Of a stretch of 64,000 nucleotides of DNA, positions 52,319-61,388 are shown piece after piece. Below the pieces are notes generated by a model. The model was not told the DNA's origin. It saw only the letters and a list, made by a program, of their open reading frames with translations, and made no database searches. The translations under genes were made by a program, and so were the position numbers. The first letter of the stretch is position 1, and each line of letters begins with the position of its first letter. The DNA is from an uncultured Pseudomonadales bacterium (GTDB lineage: Bacteria > Pseudomonadota > Gammaproteobacteria > Pseudomonadales > Azotimanducaceae), in contig CATOTI010000003.1 in assembly GCA_951813295.1 (NCBI GenBank), positions 124,001-188,000 on the forward strand, written 5' to 3'.

Positions 52319-52918
52319 GTGCCAGCCGCGAAAAACAAGACCAAGGTGGAACGACGCCGACGGACACCTTCGGAATCGAAACGCCTGGTGCTCGACGCCG
52401 CGCGTAAGCGCCTCGAAGAGCAGGGGCTCGATGGTCTTGGCATCGTCGAGGTCGCGCGCGATGCGGGAATGTCGCACGCCACATTGCTTCATCATTTCGG
52501 CTCGGCCGAATGCATGCGCCTGGCACTCATCGATTCGATGGCGAGCCGGCTGATTCGCGATGTCGTCAAGTCGATCCGGGCTGATGATCCCGCGGATGTG
52601 ATCTTCGAGAAACTCTTCGCAACTTTTACGAAAACGAACCATGCCAATCTTATTGCCTGGCGCGCGCTCAACACGTCTATGCGAGTGGAGTTTGGCGAGA
52701 GCTTCGGCCTCTTCGAAGAACTGATCGACGTCTGTGCCGAGCCGTCGGGCAATCGGGAAGAGGCACGCAAGATTGTGATGCTGGTTGCCGCCACATCGAT
52801 CGGCTTCGGTGTTTCAGGCGAGGTGCTCAAGAAAGCGCTGCGCATGTCAGACGAGGAAGTCGAACGGTTCCCCTCCTGGTTGAGCCGGCGCGTCATTGAT
52901 ATGGCCAAGCGCGGGTAG
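52319..52918 (+). CDS. TetR/AcrR family transcriptional regulator
   Basis: The protein has 199 residues from GTG 52319, with GGTGGAAAG upstream. The HTH unit spans about 18-65 (KRLVLDAARKRLEEQGLDGL, then VARDAGMSHATLLHHFGSAE), followed by a helical ligand domain without a recognisable ligand signature. Unlike the tandem regulator at 12342-13595 this is a standard single unit. The divergent COQ4-like gene is a likely target. Confidence 0.88.
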   Translation: MPAAKNKTKVERRRRTPSESKRLVLDAARKRLEEQGLDGLGIVEVARDAGMSHATLLHHFGSAECMRLALIDSMASRLIRDVVKSIRADDPADVIFEKLFATFTKTNHANLIAWRALNTSMRVEFGESFGLFEELIDVCAEPSGNREEARKIVMLVAATSIGFGVSGEVLKKALRMSDEEVERFPSWLSRRVIDMAKRG

Positions 52919-52934
52919 CGCCGCGTCTTAAGCG

Positions 52935-54998
52935 CTAGGTCGGCGAAATGACCACCTTCTGGCTTGCAGTTCGGCCCTCGTCGACGACGAGCCCGATACC
53001 GCCGCTCGACAGAGCATCATCTTCAGCCGTGATCGAAAGGCCGTCGACCGATCCGCTGATCCGTTTGCCCTCGACGGCAAGCTCGAACGTATAGGTGTGA
53101 TAGAGCTCGAGGTCGCAATGGAGCTCGGCGAGGACGGTCGTGCCGTCGAGTTCGCGCACGAGTTGTAGCTTACCGTCGTCGGTCAGGAGCAATCCGTAGT
53201 AGCGCTTCATTCCTTGGACCCGTGCCGCAAGGCCCGTCCGTCGCACGAGATGCGGCGTGACGTCGGCCTTGACCCGATAGTCCCGCCAATCGCGAGTGCC
53301 GTAGAGCAATAGCCCGGTACCTGTGTTCTGGATCAGCCGAAAGCTCTCCGGCCAGCGCGGGAAGTATTGATCGACGCCGTTCACCCACGCGCGATGCCAC
53401 ATCCGGCCCGGGATCCGGGTCAGCGTCACGTCCGGTGCACCGAACCAGCCAAGTTCGTCGAGGTAAAGCGTCCCGCTCGTGGTCGCCGCTACCACCTCGA
53501 CGCCGACAGCCGCTACCGGATAGCCGTCGACATCGGGGATCGTCCACTCGAGTTCGGCGGTCTCGCCGGGTGATAACGCCGTCGCCGAATCCCTGAGTGT
53601 CACGAGCTGGTCTTCGCCGTTGAAAACGCGAATACAAATCGCGACCTCGACGAGATCGGAGGTGTTATGTGCGAGGGCCACCTTGGCGGTGACGGTTTGC
53701 CCGGATGTCACCATCGGGCTCGACATCAGCGCGTAGCCGCGCCCCTCGAAGTACTTGGCGGTCTCGACCGAATCGAGGAACGTCCCGGTGGTGGCGCGGA
53801 TCGACTTGCCGTCCGGGTTGTCGAAATGAATGCCTAGGCAACGTCCGTTCGGTCCGACTTCGTTGCGCACCAGACACTCTGATCCGGTGAACCCCTGAAC
53901 GGATCCCGGATAGCGGAAGTGATAGCGGCTCGCCGGCGCATCATAGGCTTCGCCTGCGAGTTCGTGGCCCATGCGTGTAATGCGCACGGCTTCAGTCGCC
54001 GCATCGCTGACACCGCCACCGGAGTCGGCGCTGGGTAGATAGCAGATGTCGGAGAAAGGCGTGCGGAAGTCGACGCCCGCATCGATCCCGTCGAGGCCGA
54101 GCTGAATACCGAGCAAGCAGCCGAGGTTGCCGGAGTTGCAGTCGGTGTCCCAACCCGACGTGTTGACGATCTTGAGCGCACGCTGGAAGTCGTCGTTACC
54201 GTGCAGCAGCGAGTGAATGATCAAGCCGTGGTTCGGCACCATGTGGCAGTTGCCGCCGTACTTGTCGTAACCGTAGTTCTCTTTGATCTTCTCGAAGGTA
54301 GCTCGCCAGTCGTCGCCGTGCGCGGCATGCCAGTCACGAATGTCGCCGATCATGCGGTAGAGCACGCTCGAATCCGGGATCTGCGATACGCCGATGTCGA
54401 TCAAGCGGTTGGTGTCGCGCTCCGAAAACGCCGCCGATTCCATCGCCGCGAGTACCTGAGCGCCGTAAACCGCTTCGCCATCGTGTGAGACGCGCGCCGC
54501 GCGCTGCGCGAAATCGGCTGCCCGCTCGGGGTCGTTGGGGGCGATCATGGCCCACCCATCGATGAAGATCTGCGCACCGATCTGCTCGGCGACGACCTTG
54601 CCGTTTCTCGCCATCGATCCGCTTTCCGGGGCTTCGATGCCGCGCGCAAGCCGCATGTAGGCCGTGTGCTCCGTCGAGTTGCCGAGGCCACCCCACCAGA
54701 GAATGGTGCGGTTCTCGATCAAGTAGTTGAGCCAGGTTCGTCCGATTTGGGCGGGCGTGAGCTGCGGATCGAAACCGTAGTCTTCGAACGCGCGAACGAA
54801 GGTGAACGTGCCGCTGATGTCGTCATCCGTCACGATCAGGGGGACGTCGAGCTTGTCGTGGACGTAATAGTCGATCTCACCCAGCTCGCGTTCGATGCGA
54901 TCGTTTGTCCAGCCTTCGAACGGACGGCCGAGATAGACCCCGATGATCTTGCCGACGACGCCGGCGTAGACGCGTTCTTCGTAGTCCTGTTGCAGCAC
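52935..54998 (-). CDS. ADP-ribosylglycohydrolase family protein with C-terminal beta-sandwich-like extension
   Basis: The protein has 687 residues. The N-terminal half is an ADP-ribosylglycohydrolase: YAGVVGKIIGVYLGRPFEGW, metal site TDDD (57-60), WWGGLGNSTEHTAYMRLARG, and the C-terminal metal motif DTDC (284-287). About 300 further residues follow, rich in beta-strand and Gly (TRIPGRMWHRAWVNGVDQYF, and later RTGLAARVQGMKRYYGLLL), resembling a LamG/glycan-binding jelly roll. No signal peptide was found. Enzymes of this family remove ADP-ribose from proteins or small molecules; the substrate of this long form is unknown. It is divergent from an amidohydrolase. Confidence 0.85.
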   Translation of the reverse strand: MLQQDYEERVYAGVVGKIIGVYLGRPFEGWTNDRIERELGEIDYYVHDKLDVPLIVTDDDISGTFTFVRAFEDYGFDPQLTPAQIGRTWLNYLIENRTILWWGGLGNSTEHTAYMRLARGIEAPESGSMARNGKVVAEQIGAQIFIDGWAMIAPNDPERAADFAQRAARVSHDGEAVYGAQVLAAMESAAFSERDTNRLIDIGVSQIPDSSVLYRMIGDIRDWHAAHGDDWRATFEKIKENYGYDKYGGNCHMVPNHGLIIHSLLHGNDDFQRALKIVNTSGWDTDCNSGNLGCLLGIQLGLDGIDAGVDFRTPFSDICYLPSADSGGGVSDAATEAVRITRMGHELAGEAYDAPASRYHFRYPGSVQGFTGSECLVRNEVGPNGRCLGIHFDNPDGKSIRATTGTFLDSVETAKYFEGRGYALMSSPMVTSGQTVTAKVALAHNTSDLVEVAICIRVFNGEDQLVTLRDSATALSPGETAELEWTIPDVDGYPVAAVGVEVVAATTSGTLYLDELGWFGAPDVTLTRIPGRMWHRAWVNGVDQYFPRWPESFRLIQNTGTGLLLYGTRDWRDYRVKADVTPHLVRRTGLAARVQGMKRYYGLLLTDDGKLQLVRELDGTTVLAELHCDLELYHTYTFELAVEGKRISGSVDGLSITAEDDALSSGGIGLVVDEGRTASQKVVISPT

Positions 54999-55082
54999 GT
55001 TGATCCCCCAACTCCTCAGAAGCTCACTATTGTCGCGCGGGATCGCGTCACGGCGCGAGGGCAGCCGCTTTAGAGGTGCCGC

Positions 55083-55095
55083 CGAGTGCTAAAAT
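55083..55095 (+). promoter_or_regulatory. Extended -10 promoter candidate for the amidohydrolase gene
   Basis: The sequence TGCTAAAAT (TGn plus TAAAAT) stands about 15 bases before the amidohydrolase ATG, giving a very short leader. A weak TTTAGA lies 15 bases upstream. The leader would be almost absent, consistent with the lack of a clear Shine-Dalgarno sequence. Confidence 0.4.
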
Positions 55096-55105
55096 CGCGC
55101 GCCAT

Positions 55106-56293
55106 ATGACAAAAACAAGCTTTACGAACGTCCGCATCTGGGATGGCCTGTCCGATACGTACCGCGACGATGTCGACGCGATCGTCATCGACAACGGCCG
55201 GATCGAGGTGCTTGCGGATGCGCAGGACATCCCGGCTCGCGATCGAATCGATTGTGCCGGGCTGACCTTGCTTCCCGGCTTGATCGATGCCCATGTCCAC
55301 ATGGTGCTCGATCCGGAAATCACGGCGGTCGACGATCAGTTGTCCGAAACGCATGAGGTCATGCGGAGAAAAATGCGTGAGCGTGCGCGGTTGATGGTCG
55401 AACACGGCATCACCACCGCGCGAGATCTCGGTGGTGGCGACTGGCTCGAACTCGAGCTTCGTGACGCGATCGCGCGGGGTGAAACGCCGGGCCCGCGCCT
55501 CGTGTGCGCGGGTCAGCCAGTGACGTCGGTCAAAGGCCATTGCCATTTCTGGAACGGCGAGGCGGCCGACGTAGAGGCCGCGGTCGAAGTCATCGACCGA
55601 CAGGTGGAGCATTCGGTCGATCTCATCAAGGTCATGGCGTCGGGCGGCAATCTCACGCGCGGCAGCCAACCGCAGGATGCCCAGTGGACGGGTGAAGAAA
55701 TGGCGGCGATCGTCGGCCACGCAAACGCGTGCGGTTACGACGTCGCCGCGCACGCCCACGGCACGGCGGGAATTCGGATCGCGGTCGATGCTGGCGTCAA
55801 TACGGTCGAGCATTGCTCTTGGCTCGGTAGCGACGGCAAGCGAGAACCTTTCGACATCGCGCTTGCCGAGGCGATGGCGGCGGAAGGAATTTGGATTTCG
55901 CCGACGATCAACGCTGGCTGGCGCCGCTTTGGCGAGGAGTACCGCTCGCGTATCACGGCCAACCTCAAAGGTGTTCGTGAACGAGGTTGTCGCCTGATTG
56001 CATCGACGGATGCCGGGATTCCGCGCGTTCGCCATCACGATCTGCCGATCGCGCTCGGTGTATTCGCGGACCTCGCCGCGCTGACGCCGCTCGAGACGCT
56101 GCGCGCAGCCACCCGAGATTGCGCCGAGGCCATTGGTCTCGGTAACGTGACCGGCATCATTCAAGCGGGTTGGTCAGCGGATTTGCTCTTTGTCGAGGGT
56201 GATCCGCTTCACGATCTCGAAGCCTTGACGCGCCAGGCGCGCGTCGTTGCCCGCGGCCGAATCATCGAAGCTGACCAACGCGTCAGCGCTTAA
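55106..56293 (+). CDS. Amidohydrolase family protein
   Basis: The protein has 395 residues from ATG 55106. The composite fold begins with TSFTNVRIWDGLSDTYRDD. The first metal pair is DAHVHMVLD, the probable bridging Lys is in SVDLIKVMASGGNL, further His ligands are in VAAHAHGTAGIRIA and NTVEHCSWLG, and the catalytic Asp is in IASTDAGIPRVRH. The layout fits imidazolonepropionase- or Xaa-Pro-dipeptidase-like amidohydrolases that open cyclic or peptide amides. The next gene starts 26 bp later in the same direction. Confidence 0.88.
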   Translation: MTKTSFTNVRIWDGLSDTYRDDVDAIVIDNGRIEVLADAQDIPARDRIDCAGLTLLPGLIDAHVHMVLDPEITAVDDQLSETHEVMRRKMRERARLMVEHGITTARDLGGGDWLELELRDAIARGETPGPRLVCAGQPVTSVKGHCHFWNGEAADVEAAVEVIDRQVEHSVDLIKVMASGGNLTRGSQPQDAQWTGEEMAAIVGHANACGYDVAAHAHGTAGIRIAVDAGVNTVEHCSWLGSDGKREPFDIALAEAMAAEGIWISPTINAGWRRFGEEYRSRITANLKGVRERGCRLIASTDAGIPRVRHHDLPIALGVFADLAALTPLETLRAATRDCAEAIGLGNVTGIIQAGWSADLLFVEGDPLHDLEALTRQARVVARGRIIEADQRVSA

Positions 56294-56319
56294 ATCTAGA
56301 GACGTAGAGAGGAACGGGA

Positions 56320-57492
56320 ATGAGTTTTCGAGAAGAGGTGCGTGATTGGTTAGAGGAAAACTGTCCTCCGACGATCCGCCAACCAGCGGGTCCCGGTGAA
56401 GGAACCGGCGGCGGAAGACGCGCGACCTATCCCAATCCGGAAGGGAAACTCTGGCTCGATCGGATGGCCGAGAAGGGCTATACCGCGCCGATGTGGCCGA
56501 AGGAGTACGGCGGCGGCGGCCTCTCGAAGGACGATGCGCAGGTACTCGCCGAGGAGATGCGCCGAATCAACGCGCGCCCGGCCCACACCGGCATGGGACT
56601 CTCCATGATTGGCCCGGCGCTGCTCGAATACGGCACCGAAGAGCAGAAACAGGAGCACCTGCCGAAGATCGTGCGGGGCGACATCTGGTGGTGCCAGGGC
56701 TACAGCGAGCCCGGCTCCGGCTCGGATCTCGCGAGCCTTTCGACGCGCGCGGTGGAAGACGGCGACGACTACATCATCAACGGATCGAAGATCTGGACGT
56801 CGGGCGCCAACTTCGCCGACTGGATGTTCTGCCTTGTTCGCACGGATCCAAACGCACCGAAGTGGGACGGTGTTTCGTTCATCCTCTTCGACATGGAAAC
56901 GCCCGGCGTCTCCGTGAAACCGATCAAGCTCATCAGCGGCATGTCGCCGTTCTGCCAGACCTTCCTCGACGACGTTCGCGTGCCGAAGAAGAACGTCGTC
57001 AGCGACGTCAACAAGGGCTGGACCGTCGCCAAACGCCTGCTGCAATACGAACGCTCGTCCATCGGCGGCATCGGCGGGAGCGCCCAGAAGACGAAAACGA
57101 TGGAAGAGATCGCCAAGGACTACCTCGGCGAGGCCGACGGCAAGATTGCCGACGACGGCATCCGCGGCCGCATCCTCGACCACCGAATCACGGACCGCGC
57201 CTACGGTTTGACCGTGCGGCGTAGCGCCGAGGAATCGAGCTCGGGTCGCGCGCCGACGTTCCTGTCGTCGCTCTTCAAGCTCTACGGCACGGAACAGAAC
57301 AAGAATCGTTACGACCTGATGCTGTCGATCCTCGGCAGCCAGATGCTCGGTTGGGAAGGTGACGAGTTCAGCGACCGCGAACTCGGCACCACACGCGAAT
57401 GGCTCAGATCGAAGGCGAACTCGATTGAAGGCGGTTCTTCGGAAGTCCAGCTCAACATCATCGCCAAGCGCATTCTGGGTTTGCCGGATTGA
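56320..57492 (+). CDS. Acyl-CoA dehydrogenase
   Basis: The protein has 390 residues and starts after GAGAGGAACGGG. REEVRDWLEENCP at the start, GYSEPGSGSDLASLSTRAVE and NGSKIWTSGANFADWMF mark the FAD domain. The end, TTREWLRSKANSIEGGSSEV with LNIIAKRILGLPD, mirrors the protein at 25874-27061, so the two are paralogues. It heads a gene run with metallo-hydrolase, two oxygenases, permease and CoA-transferase. Confidence 0.9.
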   Translation: MSFREEVRDWLEENCPPTIRQPAGPGEGTGGGRRATYPNPEGKLWLDRMAEKGYTAPMWPKEYGGGGLSKDDAQVLAEEMRRINARPAHTGMGLSMIGPALLEYGTEEQKQEHLPKIVRGDIWWCQGYSEPGSGSDLASLSTRAVEDGDDYIINGSKIWTSGANFADWMFCLVRTDPNAPKWDGVSFILFDMETPGVSVKPIKLISGMSPFCQTFLDDVRVPKKNVVSDVNKGWTVAKRLLQYERSSIGGIGGSAQKTKTMEEIAKDYLGEADGKIADDGIRGRILDHRITDRAYGLTVRRSAEESSSGRAPTFLSSLFKLYGTEQNKNRYDLMLSILGSQMLGWEGDEFSDRELGTTREWLRSKANSIEGGSSEVQLNIIAKRILGLPD

Positions 57493-57529
57493 TGTAGTCC
57501 TCGCGCTACAAAAAAGGGGAAGGGGATTC

Positions 57530-58468
57530 ATGAAAAGGTTTCTTGCTATCGGGCTGACGGCGCTGGCGCTCGGTGCGCATGCGGATGACCCGCCGCTCAA
57601 CCTCGATCAGTTGCTCGAGATGTTCGCGTGGGACCTCGACGCCGTCGAAATCACGACCGAGAAGGTCGACGATGGTCTTTACGTACTGTTCGGCGCCGGC
57701 GGCAACATCGGTGTCTCGGTGGGTGAGCAAGGCGTGCTCGTCGTCGACGATATGTTCCCGGAGCTCATTCCCAAGGTGAATGCTGCAATTGGCGCTATCG
57801 GTGGCGGCGCGATCGATTTTGCCGTCAACACGCACTGGCACTTCGACCACGCCGAAGGGAATCTCGCGCTGGGCCCGCAAGGCACCTGGATCGTCGCGCA
57901 GGAAAACTCCACCCAGATGATGGCGAAGGACAACGTCCTGAACCTCGTCATCGCGAAGTACGCTCAAGACGCCTATCCGTTGGACGCGCGACCGGTGATC
58001 TCCTACGACGATCGGATGCGTTTCTATTTCAACGGCGGCGCGATCGAGCTGCTGCATTTCGGACCCGCCCACACGGACGGCGACACAGCCGTGATCTTCC
58101 GTGAGCACAACGCCGTTCATATGGGCGATGTCTTCAATAACTCCGGGTATCCCTTCGTCGATGTCGACAGTGGCGGCGGGATCGACGGCATGATCGCGTT
58201 CTGCCAGGGCGTGCTCGACGAGATCGGTCCGAACGGCATCGTCATCCCCGGTCACGGGCCGATCACGGACGCGCAAGCGCTCGCCGACTACATCACCATG
58301 CTCAAAACCGTGCGCGGACGGGTGGCGGATCTGATCGCGGACGGTAAAACGCTCGAAGAAACGGTCGCGGCGAAGCCGACGGCCGATCTCGATGCGACGT
58401 TCGGGCCGGAAGAAGCCTCGCTCGGCTTCGTCAATCGCGTCTACACCAGCCTCACGCGCAACAACTAA
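57530..58468 (+). CDS. Secreted metallo-beta-lactamase-fold hydrolase
   Basis: The protein has 312 residues from ATG 57530, with AAGGGGA upstream. A signal peptide (RFLAIGLTALALGAHA) exports it to the periplasm. The zinc motif HWHFDH is at 102-107, with later ligands in LLHFGPAHTDGD and VIPGHGPITD. It resembles the group around SoxH/quinoprotein-relay hydrolases and secreted lactonases. The gene follows the acyl-CoA dehydrogenase by 37 bp. Confidence 0.87.
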   Translation: MKRFLAIGLTALALGAHADDPPLNLDQLLEMFAWDLDAVEITTEKVDDGLYVLFGAGGNIGVSVGEQGVLVVDDMFPELIPKVNAAIGAIGGGAIDFAVNTHWHFDHAEGNLALGPQGTWIVAQENSTQMMAKDNVLNLVIAKYAQDAYPLDARPVISYDDRMRFYFNGGAIELLHFGPAHTDGDTAVIFREHNAVHMGDVFNNSGYPFVDVDSGGGIDGMIAFCQGVLDEIGPNGIVIPGHGPITDAQALADYITMLKTVRGRVADLIADGKTLEETVAAKPTADLDATFGPEEASLGFVNRVYTSLTRNN

Positions 58469-58486
58469 GGCGCACTCGACGCCGTC

Positions 58487-59356
58487 ATGCAGATAGTTCC
58501 GATGACGGCGTCGTTCGGCGCGAAAGTAACGGATATTGATCTTCGCGCACCAGCATCGGAGGAGTGGCACCAGCTCGAAGACGCCTTTCTGCACTTTGCG
58601 GTGCTGATCTTTCCGCGCGTCGACTTCAGCGAAGACGACCACCTCGGCTTTGCCCGTCGCTGGGGACCGCTCGAACGCACGCTCTCGAAGCGGACCGATC
58701 GTGCGGAAATCTCGCTTCTCTCGAACGTGACGCGTGACGACGAGGTCGCGGGCCCGGACGACACAATCGGTCTTTACCTCAAGGGCAACCGCGCCTGGCA
58801 TACCGACTCGTCGTTCAAGAAGGAGGGTGCGATGGCCTCGATCTTGCGCGCGGTCGAAGTGCCGTCTTCGGGCGGTGATACCGAATTCGCCGATATGCGC
58901 GCCGCTTACGATGCGCTCGACGAGGCGGAGCGTCGCGATTTGTCGAAACTCGAAGCCGTGCACTCCTACGCGTATTCGCAAGGCCTGGTTGGCGGTACCG
59001 AGCTTCTGGACAGCAAGGAATGGGATGATCTGCCGCCGGTCACGCATCCGGTCGTCCGGCAGCATCCGCGCACCGGCAGGAAGAACCTCTACATCGGCCG
59101 TCACATCTCGCACATCGTCGACATGGACGAAGAAGACGGTCGGCGCCTGGTGGCCGGTCTCGTCGATCGGGCGTGTCGATCGCCGCGCACGTTCCGGCAT
59201 CGATGGTCGGCGGGCGACATCGTGATGTGGGACAACCGCTGCGTTTTGCATCGCGGTCACGAATGGCCGTTCGATCAGCGTCGGGTCATGCGCCGGGCGA
59301 CGGTGGCGGGCCAAGGTGACAATCCATGGGCACTCGAGGAGGTGAGCCATGCTTAG
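58487..59356 (+). CDS. TauD/TfdA family Fe(II)/2-oxoglutarate dioxygenase
   Basis: The protein has 289 residues. Ligands are WHTDSSF (H105, D107) and a distal His in CVLHRGHEW (H255), with RRVMRRATVAG binding 2-oxoglutarate. It is a paralogue of the protein at 27956-28813. It overlaps the next PhyH-type gene by 8 bp, which suggests that two consecutive hydroxylations act on the same substrate. Confidence 0.88.
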   Translation: MQIVPMTASFGAKVTDIDLRAPASEEWHQLEDAFLHFAVLIFPRVDFSEDDHLGFARRWGPLERTLSKRTDRAEISLLSNVTRDDEVAGPDDTIGLYLKGNRAWHTDSSFKKEGAMASILRAVEVPSSGGDTEFADMRAAYDALDEAERRDLSKLEAVHSYAYSQGLVGGTELLDSKEWDDLPPVTHPVVRQHPRTGRKNLYIGRHISHIVDMDEEDGRRLVAGLVDRACRSPRTFRHRWSAGDIVMWDNRCVLHRGHEWPFDQRRVMRRATVAGQGDNPWALEEVSHA

Positions 59357-60185
59357 ACGAGTCGGTGGCTACCTTTTCCCGCGCGAAGGCGATGTGCCGG
59401 AAGAGAGCGCCACGATCGAACGAGACGGCTATGCCGTGATTCGCGGCGCTTTTAATGCCCGCCAACTCGGCCCGATCCGCAAAGAAATCGAAGCCGTTTA
59501 TGCGTCGAACGCCGGTGACGGCCGGGCGATGTGGCAGGACAGCGATTTCCGCTACGAGATGTTCAACCGGAGCCCGCGGGCACAGAAGCTCGTCGGCCGA
59601 CGTGAAATTCTCGACGTCATCGAGCCGCTACTCGGCGAGGACTGCCACATCATCGCGAACACCTGTTGGCGGAACCCCGCCAATACGGAGCATGTTCACG
59701 GCGGCGGCGGTTGGCACATCGACGCCGGGCCACATATTCCCCGACCCGAGGGCGTCGACTGGCCGGAGGAGGTGCCGTATCCGGTCTTTGCAATCGGCTG
59801 CCATATCTTTCTTCAGGACTGTCCCATCGAGTGTGGACCGACGGGTGTCATCCCCGGCTCGCATAAATCGGGTCAGCCGCCGCCTTTCGATCGGCGCATG
59901 GACGACGAACTCACCTGGCGCGATACGCCCGTTCTGCCGCTGCTCGCCGAGGCGGGTGATGTGGCGCTCTTTGCATCCGACGTCTGGCACCGTCGCCTGC
60001 CGACGCGGGATGGGGATGCCGGCCGTTTCTTCCTGCAGGTTCACTATGCGCGCCGCGACATCGCCCAGCGCGTCAAGCGGACGGAAGTGGTGAATCACGT
60101 CGACGAATCGGCGCGCACCCGGATTCGCTCGAAGCGTGAACGACGGCTGCTGGGCCTGCATCCGGCCGGTTTCTACGACGGTTGA
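59349..60185 (+). CDS. Phytanoyl-CoA dioxygenase (PhyH) family protein
   Basis: The protein has 278 residues. The iron site is GWHIDAG (H123, D125) and a distal His in DVWHRRLPT (H214); Arg in DGDAGRFFLQVHY is the 2-oxoglutarate contact candidate. The region ERDGYAVIRGAFNARQLG is the usual family start. It sits between the TauD-type oxygenase and an MFS permease in a tight same-strand cluster. Confidence 0.87.
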   Translation: MLRRVGGYLFPREGDVPEESATIERDGYAVIRGAFNARQLGPIRKEIEAVYASNAGDGRAMWQDSDFRYEMFNRSPRAQKLVGRREILDVIEPLLGEDCHIIANTCWRNPANTEHVHGGGGWHIDAGPHIPRPEGVDWPEEVPYPVFAIGCHIFLQDCPIECGPTGVIPGSHKSGQPPPFDRRMDDELTWRDTPVLPLLAEAGDVALFASDVWHRRLPTRDGDAGRFFLQVHYARRDIAQRVKRTEVVNHVDESARTRIRSKRERRLLGLHPAGFYDG

Positions 60186-60194
60186 TCGGCACGG

Positions 60195-61388
60195 ATGATT
60201 CCTGAGCGTTTTCGCACGCCGTTCGGCTTCCTCATCCTCGCGAGCGTGGCGATGCCGCTCGGCTTCGCCGCGTGGCAGGCGCTACTCAACAACTTCGCGA
60301 TCGAAATGGCGGGCTTCACGGGCAAGGAGATGGGCTATCTCCAGTCGCTCAGAGAGGTGCCAGGCTTCCTCGCGTTCACGGCGGTCTTCGTCATCCTGGT
60401 GCTGCGCGAGCAGACCTTTGCCGTGGTGTCGGTCGCGACGTTCGGTATCGGTGTCGCGCTCACCGGCTTTCTGCCGAGCGAATACGGGCTCTATTTCGCG
60501 GCGCTCGTGATGTCGATCGGGTTCCACTACTTCGAGACCATTCGACAATCGTTGTCGCTGCAATGGCTCACCAAGGAAGAAGCGCCGCGCAAGCTCGGTC
60601 GCCTCATCGCGATCGGTTCGATGACGTCGCTCATCGGCTTCGCGTCGATCTGGTTGCTGCTCGAGGTCTTCGACCTCGACTTTCACTGGATATATCTCGG
60701 GGCTGGCGGCGCTGCGATCGTGATCGCTACCGGGCTTGCCCAGTACCCCGTGTTCGAATCGAAGACGCCCCAGCGCAAGACCCTGGTCCTACGCCAACGC
60801 TACTGGCTCTACTACGGGCTCACGGCCTTGTCCGGCGCGCGACGACAGATCTTCGTGGTCTTCGCCGGTTTCCTCATGGTCGAGAAATTCGGCTATTCGG
60901 CCGCCAATATCGCGGCACTTTTTCTCGTCAACCACGTCTTCAACTATCTCTTCGCCGAGCGGATCGGGGCATGGATCGGGCGCATCGGCGAACGTCACGC
61001 ACTCACCCTCGAATACGCCGGCCTCATGCTGGTTTTCACGGCGTACGCGTTCGTCGAGAACGCGTATCTCGCGGCGGGGCTCTATGTGGCCGATCACCTC
61101 TTCTTTGCGCTTGCGATCGCGATCAAGACGTACTTTCAGAAAATCGCCGACCCCGCCGATATCGCGTCGACCGCGGGTGTTTCGTTCACGATTAACCACA
61201 TCGCGGCCGTCATCATTCCCGCGATCCTCGGCATCGTCTGGCTCACTTCGCCGACGGCGGTGTTCCTTGTCGGCACCGCCTTCGCGGCCCTCTCGCTTCT
61301 GCTCTCGCAGAACATTCCCACGCGACCCGCCGAAGGCAACGAAGTGGTGGTCGGTAAAACTTGGACACGGAGCAGCAGCTATGGCTGA
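60195..61388 (+). CDS. MFS transporter
   Basis: The protein has 397 residues with about twelve hydrophobic helices, for example FLILASVAMPLGFAAWQALL, FLAFTAVFVILVLREQTFAV and YLGAGGAAIVIATGLAQYP. The central loop is short (FESKTPQRKTLVLRQRYWLY). The overall pattern is a 12-TM major facilitator; the transported compound is unknown. The CoA-transferase start overlaps its stop by 8 bp, so it is probably the uptake system of this degradation cluster. Confidence 0.85.
   Translation: MIPERFRTPFGFLILASVAMPLGFAAWQALLNNFAIEMAGFTGKEMGYLQSLREVPGFLAFTAVFVILVLREQTFAVVSVATFGIGVALTGFLPSEYGLYFAALVMSIGFHYFETIRQSLSLQWLTKEEAPRKLGRLIAIGSMTSLIGFASIWLLLEVFDLDFHWIYLGAGGAAIVIATGLAQYPVFESKTPQRKTLVLRQRYWLYYGLTALSGARRQIFVVFAGFLMVEKFGYSAANIAALFLVNHVFNYLFAERIGAWIGRIGERHALTLEYAGLMLVFTAYAFVENAYLAAGLYVADHLFFALAIAIKTYFQKIADPADIASTAGVSFTINHIAAVIIPAILGIVWLTSPTAVFLVGTAFAALSLLLSQNIPTRPAEGNEVVVGKTWTRSSSYG

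Noticed and set aside
57506..59350. 614-codon minus-strand frame opposite metallo-hydrolase and oxygenase genes.
   Set aside because: It spans two genes with intact active-site motifs on the plus strand; the composition is that of a shadow frame.
60736..61380. Ser/Arg-rich frame fused in front of the CoA-transferase.
   Set aside because: It lies over the MFS permease in another frame; the CoA-transferase starts at ATG 61381 with normal family N-terminus.
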